From Linyphia triangularis (Eukaryota; Arthropoda; Arachnida; Araneae; Linyphiidae), in the NCBI GenBank assembly GCA_963978545.1, contig OZ021726.1, positions 54,977,959 to 55,041,958 on the forward strand: a stretch of DNA of 64,000 nt, in the 5' to 3' direction. A program made the position numbers and the translations under genes. A model generated the notes under the pieces. It saw only the letters and a program-made list of their open reading frames with translations, ran no database searches and was not told where the DNA came from. Within the stretch, counting starts at the first letter, position 1, and each line of letters opens with the position of its first letter. Shown one piece after another: positions 16,004-48,195 of the stretch.

Positions 16004-16930
16004 ATGGAGAGCAATAAACAGCATTTTCGTCATATTTTACTTTTTTACTATAGAAAAGGTAAAAATGCTGTCCAAGCGAGAAAAAAATTGACGGATGTGT
16101 ATGGAGAAGACGTGTTAACAGTACGCCAGTGCCAGAACTGGTTTTCAAAGTTTCGATCCGGCAATTTTGATGTTGAAGATGAACCACGTTCGGGAAGGCC
16201 AGTTGAAGCTGATAAAAGACAAGATAAAGGCATTAGTTGATGCAAATCGGCGAATAACCACACGAGAGATTGGTGAGAGGTTAAATTTGTCGAATTCGAC
16301 TGTTTATGGCCACTTGAAAGGCCTGGGCTTAACCTCGAAGCTCGATGTGTGGGTGCCCCATGTTCTTACGGAGCGAAATTTGTGTCGTCGCGTTGACGTG
16401 TGTGATTAGCTCCTCAAACGTCAGGAAAATGATCCATTTTTGAAGCAGATTATTACTGGGGACGAAAAAATGGTCGTATACAACAATGTGAAACGCAAGA
16501 GGTCATGGAGCAGAAAAGATGAACCGGCTCAAAGCGTTTCAAAAGCCAACATTCACCAAAAAAAGGTGATGCTGTCCGTTTGGTGGGATTTCAAAGGAAT
16601 CGGGGTTTTTTTTAGCTTTTACCGGACAATACAACTATTAATTCGGAAGTCTATTGTCATCAGCTGGACAAATTGAATGATGCGCTTAAACAGAAGAGGC
16701 CAGAATTAACCAACAGGAAGGGTGTAGTGTTCCACCAAGACAACGCGAGGCCTCATACAAGTTTGGTCACTCGACAAAAGCTTTTACAGCTTGGATGGGA
16801 CATACTGCAACACCCACCATATTCTCCAGATCTGGAGCCTTCCGATTATTATTTGTTCCGGTCCCTGCAAAATTTTTTGGATGGTAAAACCTTTACCTCA
16901 AATGAAGATGTCAAAAACCAGAAATGGCCA
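16004..16930 (+). pseudogene. mariner transposase pseudogene
   Basis: The product would be a DD34D transposase acting on its own inverted repeats in the nucleus. The N-terminal helix-turn-helix region begins MESNKQHFRHILLFYYRKG and runs to SGRPVEAD, where a frameshift near 16205 moves the reading to IKALVDANRRITTREIG. A stop follows at about 16407 (after RRVDVCD). The catalytic segments are still readable in separate frames: ITGDEK (first Asp), FHQDNARPHT (second Asp) and SPDLEPSDYYLF (third Asp, 34 residues after the second). After SNEDVKN about 100 bp or more of the usual C-terminus is missing and the frame runs into the 3' end. With at least three breaks the copy cannot make an active enzyme. 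Confidence 0.88.
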
Positions 16931-17020
16931 ATATATAATTTAATAAAATATTTATTCATTATACGAAAATTGTCTTTCATGTTCCCCAAAAAAAACGAAA
17001 TTACTTTCCGAACAACCCAA
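16004..17020 (+). mobile_element. dead mariner transposon (cecropia/Hsmar1-like)
   Basis: The right end carries the mariner terminal repeat, reading TTGGGTTGTTCGGAAAGTAA on the minus strand and ending next to TA. The left inverted repeat is not recognisable. The body encodes a mariner transposase in pieces, so only the right boundary (17020) is secure; the left is set at the transposase ATG. Irritans/cecropia-type mariners are usually about 1.3 kb, so this copy is short at both the 5' end and inside. Confidence 0.85.
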
Positions 17021-17420
17021 TAAATAGCAAAAATCTCTTTTTCTAAAAGTAACACTTATATATATAATGCTTTTCATAGACGCTAGGGAATAAATGTTCT
17101 TAAAATAAATGATGACTTTTTCAAACGAATAATATATTGATCTTTTTTAAAGTATTTTCTGGTAATATTCTTACACAACAAATAGCAACTTTTCTTATTT
17201 AGAGGGCTTTCATTATATTATCACACTTTCCTCCAATCACTCGATAGGACGTTTGCACGATTATATGTTGATCTGATAGTTTTTAAAACCTTCAGAATGC
17301 TTGAACCAGAGTCAGTTTATTAAAGATACCCAGTAAAATTAATTTTAATATTGCAAAAAAGGGTACCATTATTGTAATCCCAGAGAGTAGGTATTTTAAA
17401 ATTCCTCATTGCTGATCTTC

Positions 17421-17455
<35 letters not shown>

Positions 17456-17924
17456 TACATCTGGCAAATCCCTTATTAAAGATGTACTTTGGTACAATAC
17501 CCAATTTATAATTGTGCAACCTTTCACTAATATAAACAAGAATTGCAGTTGCTTAATATTCCAGGAGTGAATTCAATCAATGAGCAATGATGTTACAAAT
17601 TAAATAGTTGTTTTCCTCTTAAGTTTACATTTTCTCTATCATATTCACTATTTCAATTTCATTTTGTAAAAAAATTAACCCATATAATTGTTTTAGTATA
17701 AATCCTTTATTTTCATTGCCAACTTTTATGTGCAAATGCAACTTATTTAAGGGAGTATTCTACTTTAGAGGCATGAATTTCGCCCTGTTTTTGAAGCGGA
17801 AAAAAATTTTAACAAAGGAAACAAAAAATATTTTTATCATCAATTTTTTTATCATTTGTTTATTGATGTTTTATTATTACATAAAAAAATTATTAAAAAA
17901 AAAAATTAAAATTGACAAAGTTAT
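17021..17924. other. AT-rich stretch with poly-T
   Basis: A T30 run lies at 17423-17452, flanked by a short inverted pair around AAGTACATC (17454 and 17484 areas). No gene is supported. Confidence 0.5.
17423..17452. repeat. poly-T tract (30 T)
   Basis: Uninterrupted T homopolymer followed by TTAAGTACATC-type sequence. Confidence 0.95.
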
Positions 17925-18769
17925 GAGCAGTCAAAGTGGGGGGTCAAAAAAAAGAGGATGTCCTGGCGTGCATTATTCCAACCCTCCTGGTGATCTGAAA
18001 CATAAAAAACAGACGGATTCTTAATTATTATAGATGCCGCTATCGTATAATTCTTGGATAAGTTAAAAAAAAAAAAAAAATTAAAATGGCGGCAGTTTGA
18101 AAAAAAAAAAAATTTCATATTTTTTTAACAATTCCGAATTTTTTAAAAATACTAAATGAGAAGTTATAGTTTTGGGCAGGGTTAACGAGATGAAGCGATG
18201 TATAGAGAACATCCTCTCCAAATTTGAAGTAAATCAGTTCATTAGAACTCGAGATATCCTTACCGCCAGCTCGAAAAAAGTAGTTCCGAGAAAAACGCTT
18301 TCAAAGTTTTGAGACAAGTTTTCGACAATTTTACTTATAGAATGGTACAGAATACTTACATATTTTTAATCGGCGATTCCTGCTCCATATAAGAATCCTT
18401 CCTCTACTTCAAAATGCTCATTAATGACATAAGTAGGGACTCGGGAACGCCTACCGTCTTTTGTTAACTTGTAGCGGTCGGACCGGAACCGATGCCACGT
18501 CACTAAAACGGCTATAACTCATGAAATAATAGGAATTTTGAAAAATCCTTTTAATGACATATTTTTGAATATCTAAACTTTGAAAATATGAAAATAAAAA
18601 ATTTCGATTTTTTTTTTTCAATTTCTACAGTTTTTTCTACAGTAGAATACAGCCTTAATCGAATATGTGCTCAGATCGAGTTTTCATAGGCTTTAACCAC
18701 TGTGAAGAAAACTATCGATTCTGCACTATTAACTAACTTTGTTTTCTCTCAAAACACGATGGAATCCAT
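17925..18769. repeat. unclassified repeat-like block
   Basis: Composition and texture differ from the flanks: G-rich AGTGGGGGGTC, then GGATGTCCTGGCGTGC, then 18180-18540 with long non-AT phrases and several CG dinucleotides. No frame is open for long. It abuts an inverted copy of dispersed repeat family A on its right. It is probably the non-coding interior of a transposable element; I could not find terminal repeats. Confidence 0.4.
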
Positions 18770-18880
18770 TGCCATCGATAGTGAGTCTATCTGCCAAGTT
18801 TCAGATTGATTGGATGATAGCAAGTGGGTTAACTATCTCTTGCTCGTTATGCACACAAAATCGAAGTAATAATTAAGGAT
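18770..18880 (-). repeat. dispersed repeat family A, reverse copy
   Basis: Read on the minus strand this gives AGTTAACCCACTTGC, ATCATCCAATC, CTGAAACTTGGCAGATAGAC and then GATGGCAATGGATTCCATC. That is the same order of blocks as the copies at 25366 and 25633 and at 61220. Confidence 0.7.
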
Positions 18881-19663
18881 TTTTTTTTTTAATTCCATAC
18901 TTAGTAAATTTATTACTACTATAATTGGCATTTTTCTGGATATTCAAAAAGTATCCCAGATATATTATATTTCTGAATAAAATTATGTTTTGAAAACTGA
19001 GGTTATAGATTATTTTTAATCCTTCTTTGAAATTTTTTCCAACATCTCATGAAGGTAATAAAAAAAGTAAGTAATTTTTTATTACTTTTCAGCCCTAAGT
19101 CATTTTTTAGAGAAAAAATTTAAGTTTTCAAAAGTTACAATTTCTAGATTTAAATTGCTCCCATACCAAAGTATGAATCAATTTTCTCCTTTTTTTATTA
19201 TTTTAATACTTACTTTGATTTGCATGCAAAAATTAACGAAGCAAAATACTTTTAGCAGGAACCAATCATTTTTAGGAAATTATATTTTAGGCTCTAATCT
19301 CCTTGTTAATTCTTAAATAACAGACCGATTTTTCCAGAAAAACTTATTTGAAAGATTCCTTTAAAAAAATCCTACATTTTCAAAAAAAAAGTATAAATGT
19401 CTAATAAATACCTCTTAATTTTAATTTTCACTCACGGAAATATCTGTATCTAAACAAATCTTTAAATGTAACAACTTCAAAAATGCGTGATCCAAATCAT
19501 CTTGAAAGGAAATTAGGCGATGCGTTTCGGATACCGATGCTATTTTCCGCACCGTCATGGAATTAGCATGAAGCCTGTATAGTTAAATGGTCCATGAACA
19601 AACATGTAACGTTGTTTTGTCTGTGCAGCATAGATCGTGAGTTTCGTTTGTGTATAAAATATA
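18881..19663. other. AT-rich non-coding stretch
   Basis: No gene or repeat boundary is supported between the family A copy and the Tigger-like MITE. Confidence 0.5.
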
Positions 19664-20179
19664 CAGTCAAACTCCGTTAATACGAAATTGAAGGGGCAGT
19701 AGAAATTTTTCGAGTTAACCGAATTTCGTGTTAACCGTTTAAAAACTTTATCATTTAATTAATACAGATTTTGTACTACTAGCTATATATGTATTTAATA
19801 CTGCTGTATTTTAGAACATTGCATATTTAATGGCATAATTTAACGAGATATACGTTAACAAAAAGAGTTAATGTATCTATCAATAATTTATTATTTAAAG
19901 AAGTCTATTATTGATTTTTGCTTTTAAATTTTACCTCATCTAAGTTATTTAAAGGACATAAGGCATTGTCCTGTTGTATTAGGAAATGTCGCAAGGTTTC
20001 ATCTAAAAAAAGGTGCTTTAAAGAGCAAATTTTTTTTCCTCTTAAGCGGAATTTCATTTTGTGAAACTTCATGTTAAACGAATAAATTAACATTAGATTT
20101 AAGCTTCATCGTATGGAAAATTGATTTAGCGTAATCGAGATTTCATGTTAAGCGATTCCACGTTAACGGGGTTTGACTG
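19664..20179. mobile_element. Tigger/pogo-like MITE
   Basis: The left end CAGTCAAACTCCGTTAA and the right end, reversed, CAGTCAAACCCCGTTAACGT, form terminal inverted repeats with one mismatch in the first 17 bases. The left end is preceded by TA, the target expected for pogo/Tigger; the right flank reads CA, so one base of the duplication is changed. Subterminal GTTAACCG and TTAAGCG phrases recur. The 516-bp body has no transposase frame, so it is a non-autonomous copy. Confidence 0.8.
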
Positions 20180-20296
20180 CATTTCTGCTGGCTGTTGAAT
20201 TTGAGTACATCTTGTATCTTCATTTCGTTCAGCACATTTAAATTGGCACTCCAGTATTGAAGAAGAAAATATGTTAATTAATGTCGTTAGTGTGAC

Positions 20297-20323
20297 TTTT
20301 TTTTTTTTTTTTTTTTTTTTTTT
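20297..20323. repeat. poly-T tract (27 T)
   Basis: Uninterrupted T homopolymer 117 bp to the right of the Tigger-like MITE. Confidence 0.95.
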
Positions 20324-20433
20324 GGATACATATTTTAATGACATAATCCTTTCATGGAAAATCACCATTGAGCACGAAATCCTTCCGAAATTTCTTTCAG
20401 AACAAATTATTTCCATTAAAGTTCGCAACAACT

Positions 20434-20510
20434 GTAAGTTGTAAAACAATTGTGTAAGTTGTACGACAGTTATGTAAGTTGTAAGACAATTGTGTGATTT
20501 GTAATATAAT
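20434..20510 (+). repeat. minisatellite, about 4 copies of 20 bp
   Basis: The unit GTAAGTTGTAARACAATTGT repeats from 20434 in exact 20-bp steps, with base changes in copy 2 and a decayed last copy. Confidence 0.9.
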
Positions 20511-23500
20511 GTATGTCCTCTTACTTTGTCTAAAAATCTGTAAGATTATACACCAGATAAATATGAAAAAAATTCAATTGGCTTACGAACTACTACATTT
20601 AATATTCATTTATAGATAATGCAAAATTAAAATCGAAACAACGTTATGATACCATTTAGAGTATTTACAGCATTAATGATGAATTGATTTGTTATTTAGG
20701 TTACCTCAATTAATACTTTGGAGGGTTTTCTAGAAGCATTATTCTTTTCTTTGTAATGCACTTGTTCTTATGATAAGAATGAGTATCTTATAATAAGATT
20801 AGTTTAATGAATAAAATCATTGGAATCGTAACAGATTAATGATTGGAAAACAATCCTCAAATTTAAAGAACATCAAGAGAATACATACAAACGGGGACTA
20901 AATAGATATAGAGATATAAAATCACCAGACGGAAGTAAACAATTTTACTTTTCAGACAACTCAAAAAATTAATTAATCTTCCGAGAAACATCCCCTTCCT
21001 CCTTCTCCCCATAAAGATAAACATTTCAAAGAACAAATGCATTAACATAAGCAGTTATTGTAAAACTATTGAATGTGTTCAGAAATAATACTTCTCAGTT
21101 TTAGAAATATTTTATGTTCTAAGTTAGAAAAAAAAATACTCTTGTCACGCTAACAATTGTTTTTAAAATGTACTTGCTTTTTTGAAATATTTTTTGAGAA
21201 AATTTTCAACATTCACGATAGACCAATTTTGGGCAACATTAAAATATACACGTATCATACTATATATCCTTCTTGGGGATTAGGAAGAGATCTCGCATGG
21301 AGTGATACTATCTCTCTCGTATCCTTGGAAGATACTTAGATATCATTAGGAGTGATATTCATTTCTCACTTGAAAAAAAGTTTTCCGACTAAAAAATAGG
21401 TGACATAGATTCAGTTTCACTTCATGCATAAGGGCATATTAGAGAAAATGAAACCTAGATCTTTATTCTGAGAAACGATTCATCAACAATATGAGCTAAT
21501 TTGTTTAATCGGTTACGGTCTTGAGGAGTTTCATAAGAAATGAATCCTCAAGGTAGGTATTTATGAAGATAGAACTGTTGTATGAAATAAGAGATGATGT
21601 ATGTCGAAGCTATGAATGGAAACAGAATATGTTTTTAAGGCGTTAGTTATAAAAAGGAATTGGAATTCTGGTTTATGTTTCGTTTTAAATGAGGGGAAAA
21701 TTTTATTTTTAGATTAAAGAAAATTTTATTTTTAGATTTTAATTTTAACTGCAACTTTGATTTTCGTTCACTTACTTTTTTGAAAGTGGTAATAGTTTTC
21801 TCTTCATTGGGTCTGACATTTTAAGTGTAGGATGTGGCATATATTTTAAAAACCTTATGAAAGTGGAATTAAAATTGAAAACAAATATTTATAATTCTCT
21901 ATTATACTTTTTGTGATTTTTCCCAATTGTAAGAAATGTCTTTCAATATTGAATTTGAAACATTTTCAATTTAGTTGATGATGTTTGGTAGATTAAATTT
22001 TATTTTGTAAAGTTCGAAATATATACTACACAATCATTAATTATGTTATGCTTCTTTACTATTAGAAACTCAATTCATACGATATCGCATTTCCAATGGA
22101 AAAGTTACAATATTCACTTTTCCAGTGGTAGTGCAATATTAAGTACTCAGAAATTAAAAACTCTCATCTCTGATTACCCAAGAATAACTTAGAATTTTAA
22201 ATGAATATCTTATGCATTTATTTTATTTCTATCTTTAGATTATTATTCACAACGTATAATTCAACGAATCATGAATCTCATCACTTGGCTCAATTTTATT
22301 GTGTAAATGAATACTTACATTAAAGTTTTAAAATAAAATATTGGTTCAGGAATTTATAAGATTTTCGGAAAAAGTCTGGTATTTTCAGATGATTTGAGGG
22401 ATAAAAAAATGCTTTTAAAGCAAAGAGCTAATCAACTGGTTGATGCAAACAAGTCTGGGTTCTACAGATTTTTTTTTTTTTACCGCAGCAGAGGAGAGTG
22501 GAAGTACGGTTAGCACTGGAATTGTACACGCTTCCCATAAGTTCTTTTAGTAATCATTAATGCAAGGCTGAGTGGGGCTCAAGTTTCAAAATGCAATGTA
22601 AACCATCACGTTAGCATGAGAGCCTTCTAATTATTTCACTAATAAATTCAGTATTTATTCAAGAATCATTATACTTTTTTATATATTTTTTTAACGTTTG
22701 TCTGATGTAATATTCCTTTAAAAAAACTTTTTAATGTTTTTAAATACTTTGAAAAACTCCTCAGAAATAATGGTATAAATTTTGTATGATTTTAAAGAAG
22801 AATATATTGATAAATTTAAATAACGTTTTGCGCAATGAGAACAATTTAATTTCCTGTGTTTCTAATACACATTCCTTTTCAATATTACCTTTCAAAATTT
22901 TCTTCCAAATATATTTGCTTACTATAAAAAAAATATATATAAAATTTCTCTTTGTTAAAAAGTGTACAATAGATATTAAATATTCTAATTTGTAGTAATA
23001 ACAAGTATGAACACAGACAAGCGTAATGAAGTGGAACAGCAGATAGTGGTTGCGATTAGAAGGGGAGAAACAAACAAAAGTTGTTCCCTCACTTTGACTC
23101 TATTAATGTTTGGATGAAAATAAATTCAAACAAATCAGTTTGCTCACCACCCTCCTCTTCCGCTTTTCTGACTCCCAATGTCCACCATTAAATACAATTC
23201 GCGGAAAATCATAAAGGTATTTTGAAATTGACACGATTTAATATCAAATAATAGCATATCTTTATGGTGTTATAAGGCACATACATACCGTTGGTAATTA
23301 TGAGCTTTCAACATTTTGGAGGAAACTGAGAATAACGTTAAATAACATCCCGAAGTTGAACCTGGGTAATTCATTTGGTATCAGGGCTGTAATGGTGAAT
23401 GAATGCGGTGGTTCAAAGTTTTACTTTTTTTTTCTTTTTTTTTTTTAAAAAAAGCAGAGTTCTTCTGGTTTTTTTAGTTTACACTACACCATTGTTTACA

Positions 23501-24526
23501 AGTGATTTAGTCAAACACATTACGCTTTAAAGATTGAAAAATAAGCCCTTTATTTTCAAGAAAAATACCGTTTCCGTTTCCGAAAAAGGTACAAATGTTA
23601 GTTATAGTTTGGAAAACAGTTAAAACTCTTGACTATTAATGAAACTAACTATTGAGACACACTTGAAATACATTTTATTCTGATTGTTAAGCTTTCGATC
23701 TTTTTTTTTTTTTTTTTTTTTTTTTCTTTTTTTAATATTTGGCCACGATATCTGAAGAAATATTGCTTTGAAACATATAAATATTTTTTACCAGTAATAA
23801 ATACTCATTTACAAATTTTGAAAGGAAAATAACTGGATTTCTTTATTACGATTTAAATAAGCAAGCTTATAAAACTTTAAGAAAAAATCAATTATTTTAC
23901 TTAAAATTTTGTTTCATTATCGGTGTTATACTTTGCAAAAAATTTCGTGTGTTTTAAAGTAATTCTTCCGCAGATGTGGTAGCCTAAAAAATATAGTATT
24001 TGATCTACAAGGCTGAGACCGACTGACGTTGCTTATTAACAAATGGACTCTCCAAGTTTTCCACCGTCTTTTACAATTATAAAGAAATATAATTATTTTA
24101 AAGAAATAAAATTACTCAGCGTAATTGTCCTTTTTATGATGAACTTTACCTTATCAATATTTGTCAATGTAATCGATGCTTCAATACATTTTTCTAACCC
24201 AAAATAGTTTACTCAATTGACCTCTTGTTTTAATGCTAAAGCACTAAATATTTCGAGTGCAATTTTAGTTCAAGTAGTAGCTGTCCTCAATATCTGATGG
24301 TCACTACTAGGTCGGATACTTGATTATTTTGTGTCTCAAATTCTAAAATGTTACTATAGCCATTCTATGCTTCTACAAAAGCTTCAGTTTTGAGGGTCAG
24401 TCAACTCATTCAAAGCATACCCATTGGTTAAATTTGTTTACTAAAAGTCACTCTCGCCCAATTCACTAAAAAAACACCCTTTCTGAATCACTAAACCGGG
24501 GAGGAGCTAAAATCGAATAATCAGCG
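20511..24526. other. AT-rich non-coding stretch
   Basis: No gene is supported. A T25 run is at 23701-23725. A short less AT-rich patch at 22480-22620 has no open frame, tRNA fold or repeat ends that I can see. Confidence 0.5.
23701..23725. repeat. poly-T tract (25 T)
   Basis: Uninterrupted T homopolymer followed by CTTTTTTT. Confidence 0.95.
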
Positions 24527-24534
24527 TATATAAA
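24527..24534 (+). promoter_or_regulatory. probable TATA box
   Basis: TATATAAA lies 31 bp before the A of a TTCAAT initiator-like sequence at 24555-24560. It is followed by about 270 bp of less AT-rich sequence that ends in an ATG-containing first exon with a strong donor. The spacing is what RNA polymerase II core promoters usually show. Confidence 0.55.
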
Positions 24535-24557
24535 CCATTTTACCAGAAAATCTCTTC

Positions 24558-24826
24558 AATAACGCAGACAAACCTTTCGAAGATCCTCTATTTTGGTGGA
24601 AGTGGGTCGTATTATTGCGCTTGTGGTGTGTGTCTCGGATGAGTAGAGGAGTTCTAGTTCTGATCTCAACCCTGTAGAGGTCTCTGTCTGCCTCTTTTCT
24701 AAGTTTTTATAAAATAAAAACCAACTTCTTTCTTGCGAAAAGGACTGATTGTGCTTGATGATGAGGTCGCTCAAAAACGAAACTCTGGTTGTCACCCGCC
24801 GAAAACGAAACTCGGGTTTCTCTCGG
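24558..24826 (+). other. probable 5' untranslated region
   Basis: The leader runs from the inferred start near 24558 to the chosen ATG. It contains two in-frame upstream ATGs (24758, 24761) that would add 22-23 basic residues, and an out-of-frame ATG near 24638. A short direct repeat around AAAACGAAACTC occurs twice (about 24774 and 24803). The transcription start is inferred from the TATA spacing only. Confidence 0.45.
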
Positions 24827-44388
<19,562 letters not shown>

Positions 44389-44952
44389 TGGGAATACTGC
44401 ATAATAATGAATGCATGAATAATGATTGAACTGCAAAAACCACCTACTTGTATAATGGGACTACGTCATCTTATTTATGGACCCGATTTCCCATTGTACT
44501 TAAGACATGGGCCTATTTTTCGTGAACTGAGTTTTATGCTCACTCCTGGAGAGTGAGCTAAGGAGAAAATATAGGTGCAGGCACAAGTTCTCTTTTCTGG
44601 AAATAAGTTATACGTTGCGAATAATCACAAGACAACTTTAAATCAATATTCTTAAACTGTGGTACAACTAACTTCATTTTACTTACTTTTTTCATAATTC
44701 AATGAATGAGCTTATTATATTCAAGCCTTTTAAAAATATACCATGGCTACATTTGCTCTTTCTTTGTTCATTAAGACTAAAAACAAAAATGACTGCTTTT
44801 TAATAAGCAGTTTCAAATAACACATGCTGGGTGTGTGCAAATAATATTAATCCAATGGATGTAGTATTATATATGTGTTACTTATTTAAAAGAGCATATA
44901 ATTTGGTCTTGTGTGCAACAAATAAAATTGTGCCACTTAATACCTGAATAAA
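44389..44952 (+). other. 3' untranslated region with poly(A) signals
   Basis: It follows the stop at 44386-44388. AATAAA occurs at 44921-44926 and again at 44947-44952; the first is preceded by a GT-rich segment. The extent is inferred from these signals. Confidence 0.5.
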
Positions 44953-45458
44953 ATATAGAATAAGAAATATAAATACACATTTTTTAACCAAATTTCGTAC
45001 CTGTTTTTAGAATCTAATGATAATTAAGAAAGATTATATTTTACAAAAAAGTTTAGAATATAAAACTGCATTATAAAATATGTGTATCTGAATATATATT
45101 ATCAATATTATATTTAATAAGTAAATTATTTCTTTGTTCTGTATATTTGAAAATAAATTTTTAAATATTTTTTCGAACTTACTATTGTCAATCCAATTAA
45201 TATAAGTAATATTTACAGAGAAGATTAAAATTTAGAGTTATTTGAATAATCTTTGATACAAACATTGAAACTCTTTTAGAAGTAGCTAATAGAAATTGTG
45301 ATAGCTTTCTTTTAAATGACTCGGGAGATAGTTTAATATCCTGCATATACTAAGGTAGAGAGATGAACATTACAATTTTAAAACACACTCCTTTATGAGC
45401 ATTTGATCATTGAAATAGTTAAAATAATTATGGGAACAAAATTTAGTACAGTAATGTG

Positions 45459-46227
45459 CAGTGGTAGAAGTGGAGAAAAAAAAAGTGGGGGGATGCCCAA
45501 AGTTTGGTGACAAGTGCAACCCCCCCCCCCCCCCCCTCTCCTCTCTCTCTTTCCTCTTCTCCCATCTTCAAAGATAAATTTTATAAATTCGTAAGTTATA
45601 ATAAAAATATTAAGTAGTAAAGAAATAATTTATACTTCCTAACATTAACATTAAACGAGGGTCCGAAATTTATTGTTATTTTAATGAATATTCCGTGACT
45701 TAGTTTTTTTACTTGGAAGTAAGAGATAAAGTTAAATAATAATTAAATGCTAAATACATAACTGTTTATTTAGAATTAAATAATACTTATAAATGTGCAT
45801 ACTTTCATGACATTAAATTAATAGAAAAATCTAAAAAAAAAAATAGCTTGTTTTTAAACGAAACAAGAGTAGAAATTTAACTTAAAAGAAAGTTCCTCCA
45901 AAGTTAAAAGTTGGCCAAGTCTAATTGTATTTGTTTGGAAAAATACTAATATTTTTATACAAAGTAGTGCAATACATTTTTATAATAATATGATATATGT
46001 ACCATAAATTGTTTTAAAGTTTTCAAATGTAAAAATAAATCACTTTTTCACAGTGTGTAACATTTAAAGGTTAATGTTAATTTTCATTAGTTGTTTTTAG
46101 ACGGATTGAATGTTGTTAAAAGTGGGGGGATGGATTTCAATGGTTTTATTAGTGGGGAGACGCATGCGTATTTTCTTGAAAAGTGGGGGGACGCGTCACC
46201 CAGCGTCTACCCACACTTCTAGCACTG
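45459..46227. mobile_element. hAT MITE, copy 2, with perfect target duplication
   Basis: It starts CAGTGGTAGAAGTGG and its reversed right end reads CAGTGCTAGAAGTGTGG. GTAATGTG flanks it exactly on both sides (45451-45458 and 46228-46235), an 8-bp target duplication typical of hAT. It is 769 bp with no transposase. It aligns with 28067-28799 and differs by a C17 run and pyrimidine tract near the left end. It lies 0.5 kb beyond the poly(A) signals of the secreted-protein gene. Confidence 0.93.
45520..45536. repeat. poly-C tract (17 C)
   Basis: Homopolymer followed by a CT-rich tract to about 45563, inside hAT MITE copy 2. Such runs are rare in this AT-rich DNA and prone to sequencing error. 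Confidence 0.95.
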
Positions 46228-46235
46228 GTAATGTG

Positions 46236-48195
46236 AGAAGAAAAATAGAGAAAGTAATTTTTATTTTTTCGAATAAAAAATTTCATTTCTGGTTAACATT
46301 TTTCGTCTGTTTTAATTAGCTGTTTTTTCAGATAATAAAAAAATTATAAAGATAATATGAAAAACATACTCATCATTATTATTGTTAACTTTTAATCGTG
46401 TAAATAAAACTTCCATAAAACAGTATAAAAAAACAAAAAAACTTGCATTTTTGCCAATGTTTAAAAGATACTTGCTAAAAAACTGGATAAATTTAAGACA
46501 TAATAGAATATTTTAATATCCATTATTCTATATATTTAATTTAATATGATGTTGGTTTCAATTAGTCTTGGTAAAATTCAGAATATTTTCCTGGTTAATA
46601 TAAGGTGGGGTAGTTTATTTTACAAGAATAAGACAAGAGAGATAATTAGGTTACTTTGAGTGGTGATAATTAGGTTACTTAGATGAACCTATTCACTCCA
46701 ACAACTTTTTGAAAGTTTTAAAAAAACTCATTAAAAACTTGCATAAGAACACTTAGTAGCTTATTGTACAATTATTTTTGACAGATATACAGATTCTTCA
46801 ATAAGTGAAATACAGTTTTCTTTATAAATAAAACATGCAGTTCCACCTTTCTGTTAAACTCCTAACAAATTTGTGTTATTCATTAAGCAGCAATTAGACC
46901 CCTCAGTCATCATATGAACTTAATGCAATTAGTGCAATTAGTAGAATCTCTTAGCTAAGCTTGTATAAAAGTTTCTACATTTCAAGTTAAGGTTTAAAAC
47001 AAAAAAGACTCTATAAAAGATTAAACTAATGTTTACTCTTTTAATTATATTTTTAAAAAAGAATAAATGGTAGTAACCAAAGAATTGTAGTTTGAACATA
47101 ATATAACAATTTTCAAACCAAATGTTAAACTTTAAGTTATCATGTGCTTCAGCTCGTGGCACTACACCATTAGACAATATAAAAGAATACAAGCAATTCA
47201 CTATTAAAAAATGGTTTCTGTAAAAAAATAATAGGTATGTTATAACCTCTATGCAGTGTTCACTGCTAACTTTCAAAGATGGGCTTTACAACTTATGTTG
47301 GAAAAACTCACAGGCAGCAGATTTATACAGAATACACAAGTATATATTTTACTTTCACTATATATTTTCAAGGCTAGAAAAATTACAATTTCTATAGATT
47401 CAACAATATAAAACATTTCTGAGAACTAAAATAAATAATTGTACTTTTTTTTATCATAATAAAATTTTTAAAAAAAAAGAAGTTATTTTATTCTTTTTCA
47501 AGATAACTAAGAAAAATAATTTTCGTTACATCGTAAATTAAAGTCTTAAAAAAAAATATTAATCTTTTGTTACTAGTGTTGGATGCCATTATTGAGTCAT
47601 GGAAGTCGGAGGTCACTGCACTTTTTTGACGTCAAAATTAAAACTATCCTAGAGAAGACATTCATTATAAAGCTCCCTCTCATCAATCAGATTCAGAAAA
47701 GCAGAAACCGAACTGATCCATTCACGAACCAAGGGGTAGGAAATCCTAAGTACAAAAATATACATGTAGAAGGAATTGTATCATTGGTAAAAATAAAAAA
47801 AATTGTTTTTTCTATTTCTTTCATCACTTTGGCAGTTTTAGGAAAAAAACTCGTAGTGAAGAATGCTGTTTTGGATAATAAATACATTTTATTTTTGACA
47901 GATTAAAATTAAGAGTAAAAAAAATCCATACCATGAAAATTGTTTTTTGGTGTGCGTTGCCGGCAGCCACTTAGTGACGAACACTGATCTAGAGGAAGGG
48001 GATTGGGGGGCAAGAATTTTAAAAATAGGATTCATAATAATTGATAGCAATGAAGATAGTCATAAAAAAATACTGAAATCGGTACAATAGGGGGTCAAGA
48101 TTTATAAATGCATGTATATACAAAGAGATATTGAGCTATATAACTAGATATTTCAATGAACATAATAGTGACGATAGTAAAAATAATCAAAAATA
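46236..48195. other. AT-rich intergenic stretch
   Basis: No gene is supported. Open frames at 46938-47276 and 47583-47906 have low-complexity composition and no splice context or recognisable motif. Confidence 0.55.

Noticed and set aside
22480..22620. tRNA-like or exon signal
   Set aside because: Composition is slightly less AT-rich, but neither box A/B spacing nor an open frame is present.
46110..46319. 69-codon open frame
   Set aside because: It crosses the right end of hAT MITE copy 2 into flanking DNA, so it cannot be an old gene.
47583..47906. 107-codon open frame as a gene
   Set aside because: Lys/Ile-rich AT-driven composition, no splice signals, no motif, and the opposite strand is equally open.
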